Shown in pieces: positions 1 to 9,913 of a stretch of DNA of 32,146 nt. Source of the stretch: Bigelowiella natans CCMP2755 (lineage: Eukaryota > Cercozoa > Chlorarachniophyceae); NCBI GenBank assembly GCA_000320545.1, contig ADNK01000541.1:1-32146 (forward strand), given 5' to 3'. A program made the translations under genes and the position numbers. Each line of letters opens with the position of its first letter. Positions within the stretch are counted from its first letter, which is position 1. The notes beneath the pieces are model-generated. The model was given only the letters and a program-made list of their open reading frames with translations, had not been told where the DNA came from and made no database searches.

Positions 1-459
1 TTTTGATCTTTTGGTGTGCATTCATGACAAGGTCAGACCCTTGTAGTTCGCCTTTCATTCCGGCAGTCCATCTTACGCCGCGGATCCATCCTTAAGTGTT
101 TCAAGTATAAGGCTTCATTAGGGAATGTGGGGGAAGGTAGGGGAAATCTCTAGGACCAATTTCACGGGTATGGGAATATACGAAAGACGATCACGGGGGG
201 GGGGGGGGGAGAGAGAGAGAGAGAGAGAGAGAGAGTGAGAGAGAAATGCCAAGGGAAATGGCGAAAAAACACCATTAAAAGTACCGATACTTCCCATTGC
301 CATGTAAGGAGGAGGATGAATCTCATCTATACCCTCTACAGCGCACAGAATACACACCTGAGCAGCCCCTCTTCCCCCCCCCCCCTCCGTTCATCGACAC
401 GAGGCCCTCCGTTTTGCTGCTGTAACACGCAAATTGCATTGTTTTCGGAAACACAACAG
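1..459. other. No confident gene; G15 and (GA)n tract
   Basis: No exon can be supported here. The stretch holds a G15 run at 195-209 running directly into a (GA)n tract to about 235, and a short C run near 377-386. The open frame across it on the + strand begins at a GTG, not an ATG, and is simple-sequence derived. The 5' exon(s) of the gene starting at 460 may lie here or to the left of the window. A possible donor (cat|gtaagg) sits at about 304 in a frame compatible with the next exon, but no start codon supports it. Confidence 0.5.
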
Positions 460-1426
460 GTATCAACACGCGCTCACGCTCTGGTTCAGGCGTCTTTGTC
501 GTACCTACTCTCCCCTCCGACACATCGCGACCAGCGCTACCACCAGCGTCACCCCATTCCTCCCAGTAACTGCCGCACGGCGGCGAGGAGAATCATACCC
601 TACTACGTGAAGATATCCTTGGAGCAATTTCCTTCGGTGACTAAGGTACGAATAGGAACTAACGGAGAGCCACAAACCACAGCAGACGCGCCTGTGCAGC
701 ATACTACCGTAGCGATAAGAGAGATAACGACGACAACAATGATAACAACAACGACAACACGACGCAATAATTGTAGTGCATAAGCTACTCTCCACTACTA
801 CTACTAGTACTAATACTACTACAACTACTGATACTACTACTGCAACTACTGCACACTACTGCTGCTACTACCACCCCCAGGCCGGTGAGATCGGAGGGTT
901 GATGATGACTTTGCTCCGCGCGAATGAAGCTTTGAACGTGGAAGAGATGAGCGATCTCAAGGAACTCTCCTCCTCGTCGTCACCACCCAGCAGTAACATA
1001 CCATCTCCTCAACTGAGCTTCCTGTGTATATATGCCCTCGAGGAAATGTCGCACCGTATCACACAGCTCATGACCGATAGCAACCACGCCGAGGAAGACA
1101 AGGAGCAGCGGAGGCGAGAGGCAGTGGAGACTCTATTAAAAGGTTTCTTTCCTCCTTTTCTTGCCCGCGCTGCAATGGCTGGTCGTTCATTGGGATGCTG
1201 AAAGGATTGGTATTGCTAATTCACAGTGTATATGGAGGCCATGCAGCAGCTGGATATGCAATGGACCGACACACTTCTGAAGATACTCAAGTAATTCCAT
1301 TGTAGCAGTAGTATTGCAGCGCTGGTAGTGTGGTGTGGGGGCTGCATTGCACCGACAGAAAAGCGAGATGTTATAATCGAGATATCCAATCCAGCCGAGG
1401 AGACTAAGAGCGGTGGGAGGAGGGGG

Positions 1427-1473
<47 letters not shown>

Positions 1474-1978
1474 CAACCAACTAATATGTTCTTACTCTAC
1501 TCTCAGGCGATCATTCCAAGCCATAATCTCAAGCGCGCAGCATGGATCATCACGAAACAAGGAGGAGCCGAGAATAGGGGAGGGCACGGTCAAGCCTGAG
1601 CATAAAGACCATGACGGAAGAGACGATACCATTAGATCTCCGCGGCAGCGGGTTCTGACGATACAGCACCAAGTTAATGGGCTTTTGGCGGTCATTGAGC
1701 AACAGCTGGTGAGTACACCCATCATCTTGTTTCATCCATTAAGTTCTTATGATCCAATCGCACACTGCTGCTGCCACTTATAACAAAGACCTTATGATGA
1801 TGATGGTAATGATGATGATGATGATGATGATGATGATATCAAGGGCAACGGATTCGACCTGAACAGACGCGAGAGATGTATGCAGTGGCTGCTTGACACT
1901 CGGAAAGAACTATTCACAGCTTCCAGAGAGACCAAGCCAGGATATCACCGCGTAAGCGAGCCTCGAAGCAAGATATGA
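460..1978 (+). CDS. Unrecognised multi-exon helical protein, 5' partial
   Basis: I do not recognise the product. Five exons join with matching phases: 460-645 (ends phase 0), 881-1142 (phase 1), 1227-1290 (phase 2), 1507-1708 (phase 0) and 1844-1951. Acceptors are acaacag, cccccag, tcacag, tctcag and atcaag; donors are gtacga, gtttct, gtaatt, gtgagt and gtaagc. The joined protein is leucine-rich and looks alpha-helical, with segments such as IPYYVKISLEQFPSVTK, YMEAMQQLDMQWTDTLLKIL and RERCMQWLLDTRKELF, plus a charged, probably disordered stretch in exon 4. The 3' end is uncertain. Reading through the last donor gives TGA at 1976-1978; splicing to an acceptor at 2040 gives a 16-residue tail ending at 2091. 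No start codon was identified. It is convergent with the serine acetyltransferase gene. Agreement of phases across four introns is the main evidence that this is a real gene. Confidence 0.6.
1431..1471. repeat. (GA)n microsatellite in an intron
   Basis: Nearly pure GA dinucleotide tract inside the intron 1291-1506 of the unrecognised gene, preceded by a short G run. Confidence 0.9.
1795..1838. repeat. (GAT)n microsatellite in an intron
   Basis: A GAT/TGA triplet tract ending just before the acceptor at 1842-1843 of the unrecognised gene. Confidence 0.9.
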
Positions 1979-2746
1979 AAGCAGCTACATATATATATGC
2001 TATGTGCGACCGGTGGCACGTGTAGTGTTTATATGTGCAGGTTGCACACTACACGCCGTGCATCTCGGCTCCGTGTACAATGTCTCTTTGACATTATTAT
2101 GAGCAGACTTCTCCGTATTTATTGGGATAATATTACACCGTGGCAACGTGCTAGCTCTCTAGACTGCCGCGTGGCTGCTCTTGCGGCTCAATAAGAATGC
2201 TGTGCAAAGCTGTGGCTATAGCGAATATGAGCGCCTATACTTATAAAGAGCGTCGCCATCAGCCCCCCCGTGCTAGAATGCATCGAGCAGCAATGGGCTT
2301 TGTCGGCTCAGAGTCAATAGCGTATACACATTTAGATGAGATGGACACAATAAAACAATTACATTCTGTCAATTGTCATCCATAACCATATATATGTGTA
2401 TGTGGTAATGCAACATTCGGGTTTGCCGCCAAGATAACTTTTCACGCGCGCGCCTCATGACGCGATCACTAATATAAGGCATGAGCGTACACATGTGCAA
2501 TATTGTCTACCTTTTGTTTAATTATTTACATACACAGCATTTAATTCAATCGCTGTTTCCGTCACCATCGCTGGTAAAGTTCATGAGCAAGAGAGAACAG
2601 CAATGTTTAAATTTACGCCAACGCTGCGGTTTCATCGGTGCATACTCTTCCTACATTATTTCAAATACTACGCATGGAGGTTCTCCCGCGACTTTAGACT
2701 TTAGTTTATTCGATTCATTTTTTGTCACATTGCTGCACTACAACTA
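1979..2746. other. Convergent 3' intergenic region
   Basis: This lies between the 3' ends of the unrecognised + gene and the - strand serine acetyltransferase. It may hold a last short exon of the first gene (2041-2091). An AATAAA hexamer at 2349-2354 is a possible polyadenylation signal for the + gene. The small open frames here show no family features, and no RNA gene was recognised. Confidence 0.4.
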
Positions 2747-3992
2747 CTATATGTTGTAAAACCAAGTGTCCTCGTCGTAGCCATCCAGCATTCTCTGGCG
2801 TTTCGTAGCGCCGTCCAAAACCTTATTTATCCCCACGACGGTTTCTCCCATCATGACATCCTTCGTGACCACAGCTTGTGCACCCACGGTAGCCTCATCG
2901 CCGATCGTAATATCTCCAAGAACGGTGGATAGAGCCCCTAGCGAAGATCCCGACCCCACTGTAGGATGCCGTTTACCATCCACGCGCTTTCCTGTAGCTC
3001 CCAGTGTGACACCGTGCAGTATTAGCACATTGTCGCCCACAATCGCGGTTGCGCCGATGACAAGTCCTGTAGCGTGGTCCACGAAAACCCCATCTCCGAT
3101 TTGCGCTGCTGGATGAATATCGATCCCGTACTGCATCGACCTTTGTGTGAAAAAGCGTTGGAAAGCAAGCAGTGAGGAAAAATGGTCAGGCAGCACACTA
3201 TCACGCATCAAGATATATTCTAGCAGCTTCATCAACCAGCAATACATCGTGGTAATAGCAGGAACCCATCATCATGCTTCCTTCCTACCCGTGGCTTTGA
3301 AGTGCTAATGCAGTCTGACGGCTAATTGGAGTGCCCCTCTTCCACAAATTTCGTGCAATACGCGCGAGCGATACGGCGTGTAGTCCTTTGAAGTTGATAA
3401 AGGGCTGTAACACGCTCTCTACCACAAAGTCCGCTTCTATTGTTTTGGTCAGGTCTGCAATCATTCCGCGACGAACGGATGGCGAGGATGAACATATGCT
3501 GGTGATGAGCTCTGTCACGGCCTCAGGGTCAAAAATAGAAGGCGCTTCGCCGGGAGCTCCCACGCGCATGTGGCTCAAAATGATTCGGGCCATTGCGTCA
3601 GGAAGATCTTCAGCCTGCAAGATGGTGTGATTTACGTATCGACCTATCACAGGAGAGGAGACCAGTTCTCGAGCCTCAGCACGCATCATTTCGAGGAATA
3701 CTTCGCCCTGCAATTCGACTGTTGGATCTGTACTCTGGAGCAGATTTTCCAGAGACATAATGCGGTTGTGTGATGGCTCGACAGAAGCGACTCGCATCAA
3801 CTGTGCACGTCGCTGCCGCGAGCCGCAAACAAAACTCAACCCTTTCGCTCGATACGTAGGCGCCGTGCGATGTTGCAACTTAGTTGTTGAAACGCTACCG
3901 AGATGAGGAGGCCATTGAATTCTAGGCTCTAGTGCAAGGTGTAAGGAGATGAGCAGGATGGCTGCAACGCCCAAAGCGGATACAGTTTTCAT
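2747..3992 (-). CDS. Serine O-acetyltransferase, probably plastid-targeted
   Basis: Transfers acetyl from acetyl-CoA to L-serine, giving O-acetylserine, the committed step of cysteine synthesis. Two exons, 3992-3289 and 3140-2747, are joined by a 148-bp GT-AG intron (phase 2) and give 365 residues. The junction reads LALQSHG|SMQYGIDIHPAA and aligns without a gap to plant and bacterial family members. Residues 1-22 form a hydrophobic signal peptide (MKTVSALGVAAILLISLHLA). The next ~45 residues are rich in S/T/R/H with few acidic residues, like a transit peptide, so import into a complex plastid is likely (inference). The SATase N-terminal helical domain covers about 85-205, and the left-handed beta-helix with hexapeptide repeats follows. 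Catalytic histidines are visible in DHATG and RHPTVG. The chain ends in isoleucine (WFYNI), the residue that in known cysteine synthase complexes inserts into O-acetylserine thiol-lyase. The start is the first ATG, directly before the signal peptide. Confidence 0.93.
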
Positions 3993-4084
3993 CTCACACC
4001 CTGACCGTCCGTTTCACTTCACACACTTGTAAGCTACCCTTGGGTTTATTTCGATATTTTTATCCCGCAGGATCCACTAAAAAA

Positions 4085-4101
4085 GGGGGGGGGGGGGGGG
4101 G
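4085..4101. repeat. G17 homopolymer run
   Basis: An uninterrupted run of 17 G, directly upstream of the serine acetyltransferase start region. Confidence 0.95.
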
Positions 4102-4622
4102 CTGGGGCCCTGATGTGTATTCGTAATGTACGAGCTGGATTCTGTTATTCATCTGGATGCCGACTAGAAGAATTGGATGTGCTACCGGAATCCCGCCGGG
4201 ATTAACCCATATCATTCTCGAAACGCAGACCATTTTTCAATGTATTCTCGTGGAATTCCAAGCCGCAGGACGGAGAGGGCTTGGCACTCGTCCGTCTCGG
4301 CGTAAATCTCGCGTTTTATGCAAGACGCAGGGGTAGAGAGGGCTTGGTTTCTTCCCCGACTGGTCTAATTTTACCGCATCGCTAATTCTGGCGAAAAAAC
4401 TAGAAAATCACGTCATTTCATCATGTCGCTCGACGAAAACCCCCTATATTTTTGCAGGTCGGTTGAAAAGAACACACTGCTCGTAATACCAAAGACGCAT
4501 CGGGATGATAACTGATCGAAGGAGAAAGAAGCCAGGCTACCACCTCTGCAACCAAACGCGGCGGCCTGCGCCAGTCCTCTATCGCTTGAGCACGACGCTG
4601 CCTTTTATATATACTCTCTGCC

Positions 4623-4814
4623 TCAGATTTTCGATAGCCAACAAACGGTATTTTTTGGCGGATTCACGATTTGACTGACGTCGCTGCAAGCTTCTACCTT
4701 AGAATAATTGAAGGTAGCGAACGTGTTGAGTGCGAGACAAATGAGTGCTATGAGTGCTATTTTTGTGGGAAGAAGTAAAAGTCCGTGAGACAATTTGCGC
4801 ATGAATGGCAGCAT
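4623..4814 (-). CDS. Possible small secreted protein (63 aa)
   Basis: An ATG-started frame of 63 codons. It encodes a basic start (MLPFMRKLSHG), a hydrophobic core (LIALICLALNTFA), a possible signal peptidase site after VEA, and a short mature part with two cysteines. It lies in the divergent promoter region opposite the start of the receptor gene. I recognise no family, and a frame this short can arise by chance, so the call is weak. Confidence 0.2.
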   Translation of the reverse strand: MLPFMRKLSHGLLLLPTKIALIALICLALNTFATFNYSKVEACSDVSQIVNPPKNTVCWLSKI

Positions 4815-4861
4815 TCATTCATTCGTAGATGTAATCGAATACTACTTGATTTAGGTTTGCA

Positions 4862-7800
4862 ATGGGAGTTTCCGTAGTCGTGGTGGTAGCGATACTCTTA
4901 GGGCTGGTGGAGAAAGTTTCGCTTGTACAAGCTGCTACAGCCACAACATCCCCTTCCAGATCACCCATGACGCTTAGCCCTTTCACAGCTTCACCAACCT
5001 CCACTCCTTCTCGATGTCCGACCACGTCTCCGTCAACGCATATGCCTTCGGAGTGCCCAACAATCACACCATCAACCCCTATAATAACTGCGAGTCCAAG
5101 CTCTCAGAACCCCTCAAGAAACCCAACTGCATCTCCTTCAACGAATTTACCCACTAGCAACCCAACATGCTCGCCGAACTCAGTCGCCCCTTCGTCATCG
5201 CCAAGCCTGTCTCCAAGTAGTACCTCTCCTACCACAGCACCGACTTCATCCCCGAGCACCTCCCCCTCTACTTCATCGCCATCTGGAGCTCCAACGGGAT
5301 CAGCTTTAACCTGGACCCCGACCGCCACTCCCACGTTCTCGCCTTCCACCGATTCCCCTTCAAACTCGCCGACTTTATCCCCGGCTACAACGTCTCCAAC
5401 ATCTGCTCCGACGAGATCACCATCGATGTGCCCCTCATCTTCTCCAACATGCTCGCCATCCAGTTCCAGTCCAGTGACAGCTTCCCCTTCAACTTCGTCC
5501 CCCTTCACAATCCACCCAACAATCAGTCCGGGAACCGAAGCTCCCAGCTCTGCGCCAACGACCTCGTCCCCGTCTTCATCTCCTACCTCCTGCGTGCCAA
5601 CTACCAATGCTCCGTCATCTACTCCGACAACATTAGCACCTTCCTATTCACCCACGACCTACACACCAACCACCGCACACCCCACAGCGGAGATTCCCAC
5701 GTTGGTCTCCATCAACGCCACGTTCCTTGGCTACGACTACTTCGCCCAAAGCCGCAGCAGCCAGATTGTCTTCGAGAGCGATTTCGTTCTGGCTCTGAGG
5801 ATATCCGAAGAGCCCCCGCTCGCGTCAGTGGAGATCGTGAGCGTCAGTCGCGGGGATGCGGGATCATCGACAGTGGTGACCAGCAAAGCTACTACCATCA
5901 ACCCCGTCGCAGGCCTGGCGTTCATTGAAAAGTTACGCAACAGTCCCGAGCAAGTCTTCTCCGCTGCGAATCAGTTCTCTGTGTCTCTATACGGCGTGCC
6001 GTCTGTGCTCGCTGGAGCTCCCACAAACGCACCGACAACTAGCAGCCCGACATCTTCCCCGTCCACGGCCCAACCGAGTCACTCTCCTCTCACATGGTCT
6101 CCCACCTCTCAGTTCCCCGAGCCATTCAACGCGACCATCACCGATGATCTACGTGCTATCAAGGTAGCATTGTCGTTACTATTAGTATTATTATTCTTGT
6201 TGTTTAGAGCATTAGCAGTAATAGAGGGCTGAAACTAGCTACCGCGGGGGAAAGCGGAAGGATAAGCATTTCGAAAGACGAAAACTAAGTGTTGTTGTTG
6301 TTGTTGTGTTGTGTTGTGTTGTGTTGTTGTCTCTGTTCCTGTTCTTAGGTCGTATTCACATTCCCCACGACAAGGCCAGGGGGGGGGGGAGGGTTTTCCT
6401 GTGGTGTTCTAATCCAACCCAGCTCTTCGTTGTCATCGCTCGGAGATGGAGCTGTGTGCAGCTGGACGAGTTCCCTCGTGCTTCTGCTGACATTCGGCTT
6501 CAACGCAAGTCTTCACGTTGGCGATTCGCTGACATTTAGAGCGAGAGTTTTCCCAAGACTCGAAGACGGCCTGTCTCTGTCTTCGCCGTTCTCGCTCCGA
6601 GTAGACGCTCCCTTGAACCCGATTCCCTTTCGCGTCAGCCTCTCAGCCGCCGCTAGCCCGGGGAGCGACAACGGAGTGATTGATGCGTGCGATGATAGGA
6701 TCCTCGTCTCTGCTGCGGTAGATTCTGCACATCTTGAGGATGCGGAGCAGGGCAATGGAAGGCCACTGCAGTACATTTGGAGTTACAACCCACTTGACGA
6801 CGTCACAGGTGACACCACAGCGATTCGGCTCCTTGTAGAAGAGGGCGGGCCTGCTGCTGGTGCTTCGGTGTTTGAAAGAAGCCAAATCGAGATGCCTGCA
6901 GCCGTAATGCCAGACGGAAAGCATAACTTCACAGTCAGAGTCGTTGACTGGGCGGGCGGGTACTCGGTCGGAACGCGAATCGTGCAAGCAGTGATCGGTC
7001 CTATCATCCGGGGGGGGGGGACGGGAGGGCGACCGTTGGACGCCCAATCGGTGACGACTATTAAACGCCACGAAGCCATCGACGTTGCTGTAGTAGTAGA
7101 GCCAGCACCATGCTCATCAGGACTGATATCACAGACATTCGCCGCAAGTAGCAGTAGCAGCAGCAGCAGGCTGGAAGTGAGAACCGAATGGACGCAAGTG
7201 TTGGGGGGCGTCTTCGCCTCCAAAAGGCTACAGAGCAGCTTCTTTCTTGGTCCGCGTCGACAGCAGTCATGGCGATTGTATATACCTGCGAACAACCTAA
7301 CGGCGAGCGGTCTCTACGGATTCAACCTCAATGCTAAGCTCATCGGCGTCGAGAGCAGCAACCACAGTTCGGTAGTAGTGCGGGGGGAGGCCAATAGGCT
7401 TTTCCAGATTAGGATTAGCAATGAGACCGCCTCCGTGCAGGCTCGCCTCAGTGGCGGGAACAACGCGTCCCGATCGGCCCCATTCGGGCTTGAAGGAGGA
7501 GCTGTGGACTTTGACGCTTCGCAGAGCTTTGACCCTGCCGACGAAAACGCTGTTCTGGAATATGCTTGGAGTGTCGTGAGCATGCGGCAAGGCTCGTCCG
7601 TTCCTTTTATATTCGCCGACGCTTCGAGGAGCAGGATAAGGGTCCCGACCTCCTCTCTAGCGGCTGCTCGCAGCGAGTATAAGGCAACCGTCCGCGTATC
7701 ATCGCCATCGTCCGGGAGCAGCTCAGCCGTGGCGTCTCAGTATTTTGTGACCACGGCTTCGCCCGACACCGTCATTGTAGACGTGAGAACGTTCGTGAGA

Positions 7801-9879
7801 CCGCGCCTGAACCCAAACTCGAGGTTGGCTATCGAAGCAGTAGCAGGCACCTCGCGCACAGGAGGAAGGATGAGCTCTGTGAGCTACAAGTGGTGTGTGA
7901 ATGAGAGAACGCAGTAGAGATCATTAGCCGGAAATTCTATTGCAGAGCCGCACTGTGGAGAAATAAACACACAAACACTTCATGAACCACCGCCGTAATG
8001 CAAGTAAGGCGTGTAAATGCAAGTTTTGTCCAAAGGCTTTTTTTGCGACTTTTGATGTGCATTTGGAGCGAACAAATTCGGGTTTGGGTTTGCAGGGGGG
8101 GAGGGGGAGGGGAAAGGCAGATTCACATTTGCCAGTTGGCATCATCCGTTTATGAGCTATTTATGAGCAATGTACTTCCATATCAACTGCAGGAATGTTG
8201 TGAGGGGTGCGAATCAGACCAAGCTGCTCTCCTACGAAGCGAATGATCTCATCGATACGAGGGGGGGAGGCGAAGAGCAAACAACGCGGATATTCCTCCT
8301 TCAGCCTGGAGACCTCCCCCCCTCCCCCTTTCATTACCACCTGCGGGTCACAGCAGCTAGAACACCGAATGGCGATGATGCGGGATTCTTCCAGGCCTCT
8401 TTCCTTATAAACTCGCCTCCTGTTGCGGGAGAAAACTGCAGCGTGTTTCCGAGGGAGGGGACATCTCTTCGGACGGCGTTCAAGCTTTCATGCTACCGAC
8501 TAGAAGACCCAGAAGGAGACCTTCCACTGAAGTATACGTTCCAAGCAGCCCCGTTTAGCCCCCAAGAGTTCATTGATATCTCCCCGGCTCAGGAGAGCAG
8601 CAGTTTCACCACGATTCTGCCGGCCACTTCGCAGGCTCTCCTCCCCAACCACGCGAGCAGCCAGAAGAAGAATTTCACGTTGAATCTACGAAGCATTGTG
8701 AGCGACTCTCTTGGCGCAACGACGAACATCATGTTCTCTGCCCGCGTGGCCCCCCCCCCAACCGACATTTCTCAGCTGAACATGACCGCTCTGAACGAAG
8801 AGGCGTTAAGACGCATAAATCTTGGTGATTTCTCGACGTGTGTACCTCTAATGGCGGCGTCCATTCAGCTCTTGAACGGGAGAATCAGCAGCAGCAGCTC
8901 AAAGGGAGCGCCTTTCTCCTTCATCAATGACGATGTAGATGCTGCTGTTGATGATCTGCTCAAAGTGCAGGCTTCGTACATCCGATTTGCAAGTAGATTT
9001 TCCTCGCCAAAGCAAGTAGCTGCGGCCACAAGAACCGCCGCTATCCTCCTCAATCAAAGACTGGCGAGCTTTGGCGCTCATATCATCACTCCAGGCGTCG
9101 GGGCATCGGCTCTAGAAATAGTGGAAGAGACGCTAAGTGACTTCTCACACATTGATGGAAGCTCAGAGACCCCAACTGTCTTGCTATCTATAATAGACAT
9201 CCTCCTCACTGCTGCTGCTAATAATAACAACACTCAGAATAGAGCTGCTGCAAACGCAACGAGGACACACACGACAACGGCCAGCCTACATCTGCTTGCC
9301 CCGCGCATCGGTAGAGCTGCCTTGAGTCTCGGAAGTATCTTGCTTTCATCTGCAGGAGTGTCAGGCCTTACATTGGAACTGCGGCAGGGAAACACGACGA
9401 TTGCGGCGCAACGAATCTCTCCTGAGATGACGATGGCAGATTCGCCAGATAGCTTGGGAATAGAGACTGCCTCTAGGTTATCCGGGGCTACCTTCACTGC
9501 AAACAGCCAACTCGCGCTGCTAGCCTCCGCTCCCGGCGGCAGCAGCAAGTTGGACGTAGTAATGATGTACTTCGCGGGAGAACTGTTTATCTCGAGCACC
9601 TCAGATGATGAAGGCGATGCTAGATTAGCGACTGGAGCATTGTTTGTGGAAATCCGGAGGGCAGGTGAGTTGGATCCCTTATCTGTGAACAACATCAATC
9701 CTCCATTTGCCGTGTCCATTCCCGTTACCTCCCCTCTGATAGCGGGTGCGCCGCCTGGCGATATTGCGGATAACTTCGAGTTCTCTTGCAAATTTTGGAA
9801 TGAGACATCGCAGGAGTGGGATTCAAGCCGTGGCCTTGATTTCCTTGGAATAGCAGCACCTGCATCGTCGTCGTCATCG

Positions 9880-9913
<34 letters not shown>

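Larger units (their letters stand above)
3993..4861. promoter_or_regulatory. Shared upstream region of two divergent genes
   Basis: This 869-bp interval separates the divergent starts of serine acetyltransferase (-) and the REJ receptor gene (+), so it probably holds both promoters. Visible elements are a G17 run at 4085-4101 about 95 bp upstream of the acetyltransferase start, and a TATA-like TTTTATATATAC at 4603-4614 about 250 bp upstream of the receptor ATG. Assignment of these to either gene is an inference. Confidence 0.4.

Noticed and set aside
235-459. 5' extension of the open frame leading into the first exon of the orphan gene
   Set aside because: It starts at a GTG in a GA tract and passes through a C-rich run just before a good acceptor, so it reads as intron or leader.
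5104-5607. A 167-codon acidic open frame on the - strand
   Set aside because: It is the antisense shadow of the PT/SP repeats of the receptor gene; the repeating codons keep the opposite strand free of stops.
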